DNA of 64,000 bases, taken from the NCBI GenBank assembly GCA_027943335.1, contig BSBK01007726.1, forward strand, positions 124,001-188,000, in the 5' to 3' direction. Below are positions 23,337 through 34,470 of the stretch, one piece after another. The notes below the pieces were generated by a model. It was not told the DNA's origin, ran no database searches, and was given only the letters and a program-made list of their open reading frames with translations. This DNA is from Chamaecyparis obtusa. Taxonomy: Eukaryota; Streptophyta; Pinopsida; Cupressales; Cupressaceae. A program made the position numbers and the translations under genes. The stretch's first letter is position 1. The number at the start of each line of letters is the position of its first letter.

Positions 23337-24330
23337 GCTAAACATGATGGAGTCACAAAAAAATACCAAATTATTCAAAATGGTCACAAGTACAACCTTC
23401 TCCCTCTTCTTGATCCTCACCAAGAAAAACCAAAAGGAATAGTTAGTCATGCTTGCAAGAGAACAAGAGATGATCAACCCTATTCAAGATTCTGAGGTAG
23501 GATATGCCCTAGTCCTTAAACCAAAGGAGAAGATAGTGCATAATGAAGTACTACAGGAAGTAGATAGTCTACTATAGAAGTAAAAAGGAATAGTTGTAGG
23601 AGACACACCAGATGAACTCCCACCATTGAGGGACATCTGTCACCAAATAGATTTCATCCCAAGTCCTTCCCTACCCAATAAGGCTTCTTATAAACTCACT
23701 CCTGATAAGAATGTAGAAGTCACTAGACAAATAAGTGAATTATTGACAAAAGAACTCATTCAAAAGAGTCTTAGCCCTTGTGTAGTCTCGAGTGTTTTGG
23801 CCCCTAAAAAGGATGGAAAATGGAGACTATGAACTGAATCTAGGGAAATAAACAAAATAAAAATCAGATATAGATTCCCCACACCCAAGATTAAGGATCT
23901 ATTAGACCAACTTGGAGGAGCATGTTATTTCTCTAAAATTGACCTTAAATCTGGTTACCATCAGATAAGAATAAGGTCAGGAGATGAGTTGAAGACTGCA
24001 TTTAAAATAATAGAAGGATTATATGAATGGCTTGTGATGCCATTTGGCCAAGGCTCATGGCACCTTCATGAGATTAATGAGTGAAGTGCTTCAAGATTTC
24101 ATAGAAAAGTTTTTGGTGGTATATTTAGATGACATCCTAATCTTTAGTGGAACTATGGGAGACCACATGAGACACTCGAAACAAGTTCTCCAAAGACTAC
24201 ATGAGAAGAAAATGTCTATCAACTTAGAAAAGTGTACATTCATGCAACAAGAGTTGATATTCTTGGGTTTTGTTATCTCAAAGGGCACATTGAAAATGGA
24301 TCTTTAAAAGGTAGAGGCTATCATTAATTG
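23337..24330 (+). pseudogene. Plus array copy 1: reverse transcriptase
   Basis: The frame at 23626-23832 begins DICHQIDFIPSPSLPNKASY and contains VLAPKKDGKWRL, then a TGA where copy 2 has TGC (Cys). [15 protein letters not shown] at about 23930-23970 is the conserved RT palm motif. A frameshift in the MPFG...AP region near 24045 changes FGLSNAPSTF to FGQGSWHL. The active site VVYLDDILIFSG is intact at about 24115-24150. The rest, up to LGFVISKGTLKMDL, is open. Confidence 0.88.
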
Positions 24331-25048
24331 GCCCATATTGAAGACTCTAGGAGAAGTCAAGATCTTTCATGGATTGGCTACCTTTTATAGGAAGTTTATC
24401 AAAAAATTTAGTCACATTTGTGCACCTTTAATTGATACCATCAAAGGTGGTAGAAAAGAAAAATTCCAGTGGACAACAGAAGTAGATAAAGCTTTCAAGT
24501 ATTTGAAGGAGAGAGTAGCACAATATCCCATTTTGGAACTACCTACCTTCAAAAAATTGTTCACAGTGGAGACTGAAGCTAGCAATCTGGCCATAGGCAC
24601 AATCCTTAGTCAGGATGGAAGACTAGTGGATTTCTTCTCTAAAAAACTGAATGAAGCAAAGAAGAAATCCAATACATATGACTTGGAACTTTATGCTATG
24701 GTTCAAGCCCTCAAGAAATGGAGGAACTATTTGCTTCCCAAGGAATTTATTGTCTTTACAGATAATCATGATTTAAGTTTTTTGAACAGTCGGGATAAGA
24801 AAAGCTGTAGGCACATGAAATGGGTTGAACAACTCCAAGCATTCATATTTTCAATAAAGCACAAGAAAGGAAATTCAAACAAAGTGGCAGATGCTCTTAG
24901 TAGAAGAGTGATTTTGGTTGAAGTGCAAGTACAAAGTATAGGAATTAATGCCCTCAAGCACCTATACAAATATGATTCAGACATTGGTGATATCTACAGG
25001 GTTTTATCTACTCTATCAGATGCATATAATACTATTTATTCAAAATAG
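24331..25048 (+). pseudogene. Plus array copy 1: RNase H
   Basis: The open frame 24338-25048 (236 codons) includes VKIFHGLATFYRKFIKKFSH, then VETEASNLAIGTILSQDG, where the usual catalytic Asp (DASN) is Glu-Thr-Glu. It continues YLLPKEFIVFTDNHDLSFLN and KVADALSRR. It is preserved at full length and is one of the longest frames in the window. Confidence 0.88.
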
Positions 25049-25870
25049 TTATTGCAGAATGGCCTTTTGTTCAAAGGAGGTCAACTCTGTATTCCTAAAT
25101 TCTCCATGAGAGAAAATATGATTAGGGAAAAAATTTATGGCACACTAGGAGGTCATTTTGGCATAGATAAGACACTTGAACTTGTAAGGAGAAACTATTA
25201 TTGGCCTTAGTTACCTACTGATGTCAAAAAGTTTGTTGAATCATGCACTACTTGTCAAAGGGCTAAAGGAGTCAGGACCAATCAAGGTCTCAATCAACCA
25301 CTCCCTATTCCAACAAAGCCATGGGACAGTGTGAGTATGGATTTTGTCTTAGGACTTCTAAGAAATAAGCAAGGATTTGACAGTATCTTTGTTATAGTTG
25401 ACAAATTTAGCAAAATGGCACATTTTGTTCCTTGTAAAGTTTCTAATGATGCTTCACATATTGCTAACTTGTTTTTTAAAGAAGTGGTCAAAATTCACGG
25501 ATTTCCAACATCCATTATCTTAGACAGAGATGTAAAATTCCAAGGGCACTTTTGGTGAACCCTTTGGAAAAATTTGGGGACAAACCTATCATTCCATTCT
25601 GCATACCATCCGTAAATAGGTGGGTAGACTAAAGTTGTAAATAGGTCATTAGGAAACCTTCTAAGGTGTCTAACAAAGAAATATAGATAGACTTGGTATG
25701 CTATCTTTCCTCAAGAATAATTTCCTTTCAATGATTCAGTAAATAAGTCAATAGGTAAGACACCATTCCAAGTAAACTATGGAATTCATCCAAGAGGAGT
25801 TATGGAATTGAGAGAATTACTGACTGATTTTAAAGTCAGTGCACAGGGAGAAGAATTGTCTGCATGGATC
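25049..25870 (+). pseudogene. Plus array copy 1: integrase
   Basis: The zinc-binding part reads GHFGIDKTLELVRRNYYW, then a stop, then CTTCQRAKGV (HHCC). The core at 25331-25558 reads [34 protein letters not shown] and FPTSIILDRDVKFQGHFW, holding the first two catalytic Asp residues. The third region (about 25590-25630) is FHSAYHPxxG with stops in place of QTDGQ. IPFQVNYGIHPRG follows. Several TAG stops break it. Confidence 0.87.
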
Positions 25871-26420
25871 AAATAGATTCATGATCAAGTCTGAGATACA
25901 TTGAGTCAGAATACTATAAAGTATAAAGAATAGGAAGATAAGAAGGAAATACACATTACTTTCAAAGAAGGAGATCAAGTATGGGCATACTTGAGTAAGG
26001 AAAGGCTACCTAGGGGACACACCAAATTACAGATGAGAAAGATTGGTCCCTGTCGAATACTTCATAAATTTGGGGATAATGTTTATGAAATTTATTTACC
26101 CCCTACTATTTGTATTTCTCCTATCTTTAACATTTGTGATCTCACTCCTTTTAAGGGTGATGTAGGATCTAATAACACTTTACAGCATACTGAAGACACA
26201 TAGGCAGAATGGATAAAGGAAATGCCACTGAGCCAACCTTTATAGTTGTAAAAGATTCTTGACTCTAAAGTGGTCAAGAAAACTAGGAAGAAGACCTACA
26301 AAGACTACTTGGTCAAAAGGAAGGGGTTACCTAACATTGATGCTACATGGATGAATGAAGAGTATATCAACTAGCATGGAACCTTGGTTCAAGAACTACT
26401 CTCAAGTGGGACTTGAGTTT
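25871..26420 (+). pseudogene. Plus array copy 1: integrase C-terminus and chromodomain
   Basis: Frame 25991-26203 reads KLQMRKIGPCRILHKFGDN and VYEIYLPPTICISPIFNICD, the chromoviral GPY/F-type tail. After a TAG, ILDSKVVKKTRKKTYKDYLV and GLPNIDATWMNEEYI form a chromodomain at about 26255-26370. The core W of VKWKG is Arg here (VKRKG); in copy 2 the Trp is kept but the preceding codons hold a TAG. The tail ends near the polypurine tract at 26428-26436. Confidence 0.83.
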
Positions 26421-26436
26421 TCAAAACAAGGGAGTA

Positions 26437-26793
26437 TGGTGTAGGAACACCCCCTCCACTCTTCTCAACATCCACATTTCTATGATCTTGAATGGATTCA
26501 CCCAAGGGAAATCATGCCTAAGGGACTTTTCAGAATTTTCAAAGTTTGTTTAGCAAGCCAACTTGTAAGACCTAGTCGCCCTCGGTGTGGTTATAAACCA
26601 TCAGTTTTTAACTATGGTCCAAAGGAACTTTTAAGTAAAGACACTAAAGCCTCCAGTGAGGATAGTGGATTTGTGTTTGTTATAGGATCTTCTAAAGGTG
26701 TAGAGCACTTGCCTAAGCCCACTTTGGGTTTAGAGAAACACTAAAGGTCTCACCAATTATCAAGTTGCCTAAATAGGGGAGAGCTCTGCATCA
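26437..26793 (+). repeat. Short middle LTR of the plus array
   Basis: It begins tggtgtaggaacac after a polypurine tract (aacaagggagta) and ends gctctgcatca before a primer site, so both ends are LTR ends. It is 357 bp against about 1609 bp for the outer LTRs. About 1.3 kb between the words tccaaaggaac and gtaaagacact is missing. It also holds about 60 bp near the start that the outer LTRs lack, so it is a distinct variant rather than a simple deletion product. Confidence 0.88.
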
Positions 26794-26795
26794 AG

Positions 26796-26807
26796 TGGTA
26801 TCAGAGC
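26796..26807 (+). promoter_or_regulatory. Primer binding site, second internal region
   Basis: tggtatcagagc is a perfect initiator-Met tRNA complement 2 bases after the middle LTR. Confidence 0.9.
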
Positions 26808-26842
26808 ATCTTAGATCCTTAGGGTAAAGTTATACTAGGATC

Positions 26843-28002
26843 ATGGAAGGAGAAGATGAAGGAGGTTTGTCATCAAGGATGACCAATGTAGAGAGAGTAA
26901 GATACCTAAGAGAGAAAAGGACACAACATGATGACCAAAGAGACATGGAGATGCAATAGATGAGGCAAGAAATGGATAGGGTTAGGGAAGAGCTTCAGAA
27001 GAGAAGTAGTGGAAACTTTGATGATGTCAAAGAAGGGAGTGATAAAGAACCCCTTGAGTAGGATGAAGAAGAATGTCCAGCAGACTAGAGGCTACTTATT
27101 AAGACTCTAAAATCTATGGAGAGGAGAACCACAAATGCTAAGCTTGAGTTTCCTACATACAATGGGAAGATGGACCCATATGCTATAATGGATTGGGTGG
27201 ATACCCTAAATAGTTTCTTTGATTGTGAAGACATCTCTGAGAATCAAAGGCTAAAGATTCCTAAGTCAAAGCTCAAAGGCTCTACACTCACATGGTGGAA
27301 CTTCACTCAAGATGATAGGGTTAAGAATGGAAAGAATCCAGTCACCACTTGGAAGAAGATGGTGGCCCTACTTAGGGAAACTTATGTACCTAAAAATTAT
27401 GAAGTTCAACTTCATAAAAGAAGAATGAGTCAGAAAGAGATGGATATCTCTAGTTATACCGAAGAATTTTAGAGATTGGTAATGAAATCCAAGCTTGCTA
27501 AAATAGAATGTGTAAAGCTTGCTTGGTATATGAAAGGCCTAAGGGTCTCAATTTAGGATGAACTTAATTTGACAATCCCTACCATAGCGAGCCAATGCTA
27601 TCAATTGGCATTAAAAGTTGAATAGATGTTATGAAGGAGGAATGAATAGAGTGGTAGAGGAAAAGCTAAGAATGAAAGAGGTAGAGGAAACTTTGGAGGA
27701 AGAGGACAAAAAAATAGACCACAAGGAGAATCTTATAAGAACATCCAAGGAGAAAGTAGTTCAAGAGGTAGATACTGAGGAAGAAGAGGGAATGGTAGAG
27801 GTAGAAATGAAGGAATAAATAATGGACAAATCATATGTTACAACTGCAATCAGATAGGGCACTACACCGGTAGGTGTCTGGATAGAGACAAGAAGAATAA
27901 CCAAGGTGAAAGAAGAGCCAACCTAGTGCAAGAAGATGATGTTGACAGTGTAAGAGATTATACAGGAGAAGAAGGTGTATCCCTCATGATGAAGAGGACC
28001 TT
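26843..28002 (+). pseudogene. Plus array copy 2: gag, cut by copia-2
   Basis: The ATG at 26843 opens MEGEDEGGLSSRMTNVERVR. Frame 27116-27472 includes AIMDWVDTLNSFFDCEDIS and TLTWWNFTQDD, collinear with copy 1. The zinc knuckle is intact at about 27838-27879 (C-YN-C-NQIG-H-YTGR-C). Stops at about 26957 (TAG) and 27470 (TAG) and a frameshift near 27620 disable it. Sequence stops at the copia-2 duplication at 28003 and resumes at 33143. Confidence 0.87.
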
Positions 28003-28007
28003 AATCC

Positions 28008-28494
28008 TATTAGGTTGTGGTGACTGATCAAGAAAGTACTATCCAGGAAAGTACTGTACACTTTTCATTCATCGTGGGGTTAACTCGTCAAGCATTTTTG
28101 AGTTGACACATGAAACATTTCCCTAGGTTGACTCGTCAAGCCTTTTCTTAGGTTGACTCGTCAAGCCTTTTCTTAGGTTGACTCATCAAGTATTTTAGGG
28201 TTAACTTGTTAACCAACATAAACCTTGTTATATTGGCTTAGGGTTAGGGATTTCATGAATGATGTATGATTTTAGTACTTGCGATAGAATTGAGCTATAA
28301 GGGATTACAAATTGTAATTAGGTTGTAATCACTGGATAATAAAATATTAGACTCATTGTTGGTGGACGTAGCCCAAGGATTGGGTGAACCACATTAAATC
28401 TTTGTGTCTTGTGTTCTCTTCTATGTGGTTTATTGTTTTATGATATTAGTTATATTTTGACATAATTGTTATTTCTGCCTTGTTAATCCTAACA
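28008..28494 (+). repeat. 5' LTR of copia-2
   Basis: It starts TATTAGG (mutated TG), ends CCTAACA and is followed by the primer site. A polyadenylation-like aataaaat lies near 28340. Confidence 0.93.
28079..28210 (+). repeat. 25-bp minisatellite inside the copia-2 LTR
   Basis: The unit is of the form aggttgactcgtcaagcctt plus ttctt. It occurs three times head to tail here, with degenerate copies at both edges, but only twice in the 3' LTR (about 32799-32850). Confidence 0.85.
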
Positions 28495-28496
28495 AG

Positions 28497-28508
28497 TGGT
28501 ATTAGAGC
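28497..28508 (+). promoter_or_regulatory. Primer binding site of copia-2
   Basis: tggtattagagc is 2 bases after the 5' LTR and is one base from the canonical tRNA-Met complement. Confidence 0.85.
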
Positions 28509-28586
28509 AAGGTTGTCTTATTTTTCAGTTATCCTCTGCAGGAATATCTCACAGTTTAGTGGGAGTCTCATGGTTGAGTGGGAGCA

Positions 28587-29350
28587 ATGGTAGATGCGGG
28601 TAGGCTAAAGGTTGACAAGTTTAATGGGCAAAAATTTCATCTATGGAAAATGCAAATGGAGGACTATCTCTATAAAAAGGATCTATGGCAGCCATTGGAA
28701 GGAAAAGCCAAGAAACCAGCAACCATTTCTGATGAGGACTCGGATATTCTTGATAGAAAGGCTCTTGGTAGTATTTGATTGTGCTTGGCACAATCGGTGG
28801 CATTCAATATTATGCAAGCAACAATGACTGAAGGTTTGATGCAAACCCTAGTGAAGTTGTATGAAAAGCCCTCCACTTCAAATAAGGTATTTCTCATGAA
28901 GTGTTTGTTTAATATGAAAATGGTGGAAGGTGGGTCATTTGCTGATCATTTAAATGAGTTTAATATAGTTACCAGTCAATTAAATTTTATCAATATTATT
29001 TTTGATGAAGAAGTCAGGGCTCTCTTGATTTTGTGTTCTTTGCCTGAAAGCTGGAATGGCTTGGTAATGGCTATCAGTAACTCTGTTTCTGGTTCTAATA
29101 CCCTAAAATTTGATGATGTTATTGGTGTTATTATGAGTGAGGAAATTTGGAGGAAAAGCTCAGGTGGATCTACATCAGGTAGTTCCTTAAATGCACAAAG
29201 CAGAGGTAGAACCAATGAGAGAGGAAACAACTTTGGAAATTGTGGGAAATCAAGAGGAAAATCAAAGGGAAAGAGGTCCAAATCCAAAGGGCCAAATGAT
29301 TGCTGGTACTGTGGAAAACCAAGTCATAAGAAGAAAGATTGTTGGTCTTG
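28587..29350 (+). pseudogene. copia-2 gag
   Basis: The ATG at 28587 opens MVDAGRLKVDKFNGQKFHLW, the standard copia gag start (KFNGxNFxxWK). After a TGA at about 28777, frame 28779-29351 runs 190 codons with MTEGLMQTLVKLYEKPSTSN and HLNEFNIVTSQLN of the UBN2 domain. A Ser/Gly/Arg/Lys-rich stretch and an intact CCHC knuckle (CWYCGKPSHKKKDC, about 29301-29342) follow. It ends at a TGA after DCWS that likely replaced an Arg codon, since the frame then continues KNKEGD into protease. Confidence 0.88.
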
Positions 29351-29654
29351 AAAGAATAAAGAAGGAGACAAACAAGAAGGTAACAAGGAGGCAAATGTGG
29401 TAAGTAATAAACCTAAAGAGGATGCCTTGCTTCTTTCTTTAGAAAGTATTGATGATTCATGGGTTTTAGATTCTGGGGCTTCATTTCATGCTACACCCCA
29501 TAGAGGTTACTTTCTTGATTATGTATAAGGGGATTTTGGGCTAGTTTATTTGGGAGATAATGAACCCTGTTAGATTGTTGGAAAGGGAAAAATTAAGATT
29601 AAGTTGTAGAATGGGAATCGTTGGCTACTACAAGAGGTAAGACATGCTCCAAGG
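29351..29654 (+). pseudogene. copia-2 protease
   Basis: The frame reads SIDDSWVLDSGASFHATP with the catalytic Asp-Ser-Gly at 29469-29477. TAA at about 29527 and two TAGs further on interrupt it before VRHAPRLNRNLISVRKLGDE. The active site itself is unaltered. Confidence 0.86.
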
Positions 29655-30830
29655 TTGAATAGGAATTTAATTTCAGTAAGGAAATTGGGTGATGAGGGTT
29701 GCACAGTTACTTTTAATGATAGAAATTGGAAGGTTTCAAAAGGTTCCTTAGTAGTAGCAAAAGGTGTGAAAGTAGGCACCTTATATCTTTGTACAGGTCA
29801 TATTGTTCCTTCTACTTTAATTGTTTCAGAAGATAATGAATGTTCAGGAACAGTGGATGCATTTGACCAGGAAGAACATCAAACCGTTGCTATAGATTCT
29901 GACACAACACTATGGCACAACAAACTCAGGCACATGAGTGAAAAAGGTATGAAATTACTTCATTCAAAGAAAGTTTTACTTGGTCTGAAATGTGTTAATA
30001 TGGATTTATGTGAAAGTTGTGTGTATGGAAAACAAAAGAGAGTTAGTTTTGTGAAGAGTGGGAAGGCAAAGAAAAATGAGAAATTAGAGCTTATGCATAT
30101 AGATGTATGGGGACTAGCTCAGGTATCTTCCCTTGGTGGCTCTCTATATCATGTTACATTTATAGATGATGCAACAAGAAAAGTATGGATTTATTTCCTT
30201 AGACAGAAATTTGATGTATTTCAAACTTTTAAGAAATGGAAATGCTTGGTTGAGAATGAGACTAGTAGAAAGCTAAAATGTCTCAGATCTGATAATGGTG
30301 GTGAGTATTGCAGCACATAATTTGAAGATTATTGTTCCTCTAATGGTATTCATAGGTAGAAAATTGTACCAAGGACTCCACAAGAAAATGGAGTAGCTGA
30401 ACGCATGAACAAGATAATAATGGAGCGTGCAAGGAGTATGAGGTTGCATGCTAGGCTACCCAAAAACATGTGGGTAGAGGCTGTGAACATTGTTGTTTAT
30501 TTAATCAATAGAGGCCCCTATACTTCTTTGGATTGTGGTATTCCAGAGGAAGCATGGAGTGGTAAGAAGGTGAGTTATTCTTTTCTCAAAACCTTCGGTT
30601 GTGAAGCTTTTGCACTTATAGATTCTAAAAATAGAACCAAGCTGGTAGCTAAGTCAAAGAAATGTGTGTTTGTTGGATATGTCATTGATGAATTTGGTTA
30701 TAGGCTTTGGGATTTTGAAAATCATAAAATTGTAAGCAGGGATGTCATATTCAATGAGAAAGTATTGTACAAAGATCTGTTGCAACAACATGAGAAGAAA
30801 GAAATGACTATGTAGTACTAGATGATACTC
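29655..30830 (+). pseudogene. copia-2 pre-integrase and integrase
   Basis: Frame 29655-30320 has TTLWHNKLRHMSEKGMKLL and CESCVYGKQKRV (HHCC zinc region), then LELMHIDVWGLAQ with the first catalytic Asp at 30102 and LRSDNGGEY with the second at 30291. After TAA and TAG codons, the third catalytic Glu lies in TPQENGVAERMN at about 30380. Frame 30405-30815 continues NMWVEAVNIVVYLINR, then KTFGCEAFALI and KKCVFVGYV. All three DDE residues survive, unlike copia-1. Confidence 0.9.
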
Positions 30831-31690
30831 CAAAAGATGATGTTCCAGTAGTTCCTTATGCTCTGCAACAATAGCAAAAACAAATACCACACACCCCAGT
30901 GAATGTTAGACGGTCAACAAGGCTAAGTAGACCTCCAGAAAGATTTTACCCCTCTCTATATTCTATTTTGTTAACAGATGCTGGTGAACCTGAATGTTAT
31001 AATGAAGCTGTGCAGGTGGATAGAAAGATTCAGTGGGAGTCTGCAATGACAAAGGAAATGGACTCCTTGCTGAAAAATCAAACTTGGGATTTATGTAAGT
31101 TACCTACAGGAAAAAGGGCTTTATAGAATAAATGGGTTTACATGATAAAAGAAGAGGATGGAGGTAAGAAAAGATTTAAATCTAGGTTAGTTGTAAAAGG
31201 ATTTACACAAAAAAGGGGTATTGATTTTGATGAGATATTTTCTCCAGTTGTTAAAATGACTTCTATTCGCATTGTTTTAAGTATTGTGGCTACTGAAGAT
31301 TTGCATTTAGAGCAGCTTGATGTTAAAATAGCTTTTCTTCATGGTGATTTGGATGAATAAATATATATGGTACAGCCACAAGGATTTGAGGTCACGGGTA
31401 AGGAGAATTTGGTGTGAAAATTGTAGAAAAGTTTATATGCATTAAAGCAAGCACCTCGGTAATGGTATATTAAATTTGACACTTTTATGCATGAGCATGG
31501 ATATAGTTGGTGTCATTTTGACCATTGTGTTTATTTTAAGAGGTTGGATGATGATAGCTACATTATTTTATGATGTTGATGATATGCTTGTAGCTAGGTC
31601 TAACATGGATCACATTAAGGGGTTGAAACAACGATTAGCACATTCATTTGCTATGAAGGATTTGGAGGTAGAAAAATAAATCCTTGGTAT
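30831..31690 (+). pseudogene. copia-2 reverse transcriptase
   Basis: Frame 30899-31126 has RRSTRLSRPPERFYPSL and IQWESAMTKEMDSLLKNQTW. After a TAG come NKWVYMIKEEDGG, then SRLVVKGFTQKRGIDFDEIF, LEQLDVKIAFLHGDL and, after a TAA, the PQGFEV region. The active site reads FYDVDDML at about 31566-31590, one residue longer than the usual YVDDML. Frame changes in the CxLxKSLYGLKQ region (about 31420-31480) leave LYALKQAPR. Confidence 0.87.
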
Positions 31691-32440
31691 GAAAATTTGC
31701 AAAGATAGGAAAAATAGGAAATTGTCTCTATCTCAAGCTGATTATATTGAGAAGGTGTTGCAACATTTCTCTATGGAGAATGCCAAAGTTGTCAGCACAC
31801 CTTTGCCTGGTCATTTGAAATTGACTAAGGATATGTGTCCAAAGACACCAGAAGATGAGACTAAAATGTCTAAGGTACCTTATGCTTTAGCTATAGGGAG
31901 CTTAATGTATGCTATGGTATGTACTTGGCCAGATATTGCACATGCAGTGGGAGTTGTTAGCCAATATATGAGTAACCCTAGAATTGAGCATTGGAATGCA
32001 ATCAAATGGATTCTTAGATATTTGAGAGGTACATCTAGTAAGTGTTTACACTTTGGGGGTTCCACTACTACTGTACAAGGCTATGTTGACTCAGATTTGG
32101 TAGGAGATATAGATAGCAGGCGGAGTACTACCGATTATGTATTTACTATTGGTGGGACAACAATGAGTTGGATTTATCGAATATAAAAGGTGGTTTCTTT
32201 ATCCACTACAGAGGCAGAGTATGTTGCTGCTATAGAGGTAGCCAAGGAGATGATATGGCTTCAATTCTTCATGAAAGAATTGGGACATCCACAGAGGGAT
32301 AATTTTTTGCATATAGATAGGCAAAGTGCCATTCATCTTGTGAAGAATTTTGCTTTGCACTCAAAGATAAAACACATACAGTTGCGGTACCATTTCATTC
32401 GGTCAATTTTGGATGATGGGTAGTTAAAGCTGGAAAAGAT
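31691..32440 (+). pseudogene. copia-2 RT C-terminus and RNase H
   Basis: Frame 31689-32186 begins MKICKDRKNRKLSLSQADYI and contains YALAIGSLMYAMVCTWPDIA, then WNAIKWILRYLRGTSSKCLH. RNase H follows with GYVDSDLVGDIDSRRSTTDY. Frame 32190-32423 contains VSLSTTEAEYVAAIEVAKEM and KHIQLRYHFIR. A TAA at about 32184 and a TAG at about 32421 break it. Domain length is normal. Confidence 0.88.
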
Positions 32441-32611
32441 ACATACAAATGTTAATCCAACAGATATGTTTACAAAGGTAGTAACAAGGGAGAATTTGAA
32501 CTCCTATTCAACTTTGGTTGGTCTACTAGACTAAACAAAATAAAGGAACAGTTGAGTCCAGGGTGGTTGGATCCAGTGGGAGCCTCATAGGGTAGCAGTT
32601 TAGCTACCAGA

Positions 32612-32673
32612 TCAGTCTCCAAGTGGGAGATTGTTGTTTGGTGTAGAGTCTGATCAGTCCCCAAGTGGGAGAT
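32612..32673 (+). promoter_or_regulatory. Duplicated polypurine tract of copia-2
   Basis: The phrase aagtgggagattgtt occurs at about 32621-32635 and again at 32662-32676, in a 41-bp tandem duplication (cagtctccaagtggg and cagtccccaagtggg). The second copy abuts the 3' LTR. The first lies just before ttgttt, as if an older LTR edge had been copied. Confidence 0.82.
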
Positions 32674-33142
32674 TGTTAGCTTGTGGTGACTGATCAAGAA
32701 AGTACTATCTAGGAAAGTACTGTACACTTTTCATTCATCATGGGGTTTGGGGTTAACTCGTCAAGCATTTTTTAGTTGACACGTCTAACATTTCCCTAGG
32801 TTGACTCATCAAGCCTTTTCTTAGGTTGACTTGTCAAGTATTTTAGGGTTAACTTGTTAATCGACATAAGCCTTGTTATATTGGCTTAGGGTTAGGGATT
32901 TCATGAATGATGTATGATTTTAGTACTTGTGGCAGAATTGAGCTGTAAGGGATTGCGAATTGTAATCAGGTTGTAATCGCTGGATAATAAAATATTGGAC
33001 TCACTGTTGGTGGAGGTAGCCCAGGGATTGGGTGAACCACGTTAAATCTTTGTGTCTTGTGTTATCTTTTGTGTGGTTTATTATTTTCTAATATTAGTTA
33101 TATTTGCACATAATTGTTATTTCTGCCTTGTTAATCCTAACA
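32674..33142 (+). repeat. 3' LTR of copia-2
   Basis: It starts TGTTAGC, ends CCTAACA and is followed by the aatcc duplication. It has two units of the 25-bp minisatellite, against three in the 5' LTR. Confidence 0.93.
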
Positions 33143-33700
33143 AATCCAAGCACCAATACTTGTGGAGCCTCCTCAAAGGAAGAATCTCTTCATGACCAAC
33201 TACAAAAGCCATGGAAAGGTATGCAAGTTAGTAATTGATTCTGGTTCTATTGAAAATCTTGTATTTAGAGAGATGGTAGATAAATTAAAACTAGAAAAGA
33301 TACCCCTCCCAAACCCATCCCATGTATCTTAGCCGACAAAAGGGTAACAAACCCTCATAAATGAACAAGTTTGGGTAGATTTATCCATAAAAGACTATAA
33401 GGATAGAGTCCTTTATGATGTTGTAGATATGGATGTATGTCACCTTTTGTTAGGATGTCCATGGTAGTATGATTTGTAGGCTAAACATGATGGAGTCACA
33501 AACAAATACCAAATTATTCAAAATGGTCACAAGTATAACCTGCTCCCTCTTCCTGATCCTCAACAAGAAAAACCAAAAGAAGAGTTGGTCATGCTTGTAG
33601 GAGAACAAGAGATCGTCAACTATTCAAGATTCTAAGGTAGGATATGCCCTAGTCCTTAAACCAAAGGAGAAAATAGTGCACAAATAAGTACCAAAGGAAG
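33143..33700 (+). pseudogene. Plus array copy 2: protease
   Basis: Sequence resumes right after the copia-2 duplication and is collinear with copy 1. It reads GKVCKLVIDSGSIENLVFRE with an intact D-S-G near 33238-33246, then VVDMDVCHLLLGCPW and stops. Stops in SHVS*PTKG and PW*YDL interrupt the domain. The link to RT (about 33490-33720) is also broken. Confidence 0.84.
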
Positions 33701-34470
33701 TAGATAGTCTACTGTAGAAATACAAAGGAATAGTTGCAGGAGACATACAAGATGAACTCCCACCATTAAGGGACATCTGTCACCAAATAGATTTCATCCC
33801 TAGTGCTTCCTTACCCAACAAAGCTTCTTATAAACTCACTCCTGATCAGAATGCTGAAGTCACTAGACAAATCAGTGAATTGTTGACAAAAGGACTCATA
33901 CAAAAGAGTCTCAGCCCTAGTGCAGTCCCAAGTGTTTTGGCCCCTAAAAAGGATGGAAAATAGAGACTATGCACTGAATCTAGGGTAATAAAAAAAATAA
34001 AAATTAGATATAGATTCCCCATACCCAGGATTGAGGATCTACTAGACCAACTTGGAGGAGCATGTTATTTCTAAAAAAATAACCTTAAATCCGGTTACCA
34101 TCAGATAAGAATAAGGCTGGGAGATGAATGGAAAATTGCATTTAAAACCACTGAGGGATTATATGAATGGCTTGTAATGCCATTTGGACTTAGCAATGCT
34201 CCTAGCACATTCATGATATTAATGAATCAAGTGCTTCAAGATTTCATTGGATATTTTGTGGTGGTCTATTTAGATGACATCTCAATCTTTAGTGGGACTA
34301 TAGAAGAGCTGATGAGACATTTGGAACAAGCTCTCCATAGACTACATGATAAGAAATTACCTATCAAAATAGAAAAATGTACATTAATGCAAAAAGAGTT
34401 GATATTCTTGGGTTTTGTTATCTCTAAGGGAAATTTAAAAATGGATCCTAAAAAGGTAGAGGCTATTATT
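33701..34470 (+). pseudogene. Plus array copy 2: reverse transcriptase
   Basis: DICHQIDFIPSASLPNKASY is followed by VLAPKKDGK, a TAG, then RLCTESRVI. The palm motif is eroded: [12 protein letters not shown] of copy 1 appears as F*KNNLKSGYHQ near 34070-34100. From 34177 an open frame reads MPFGLSNAPSTFMILMNQVL and the intact active site VVYLDDISIFSG at about 34262-34297, without the frameshift seen in copy 1. Confidence 0.88.

Larger units (their letters stand above)
28008..33142 (+). mobile_element. Ty1/copia retrotransposon copia-2
   Basis: This is a 5135-bp element with LTRs at 28008-28494 and 32674-33142 and the perfect 5-bp duplication aatcc at 28003-28007 and 33143-33147. Coding order is gag, protease, integrase, RT, RNase H. 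The LTRs look about 93% alike by eye, with a length difference from one minisatellite unit. The first base pair of the 5' LTR is TA instead of TG. The active sites of protease and integrase are intact, but about a dozen in-frame stops prevent a full polyprotein. It is younger than the gypsy array it sits in. Confidence 0.94.
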
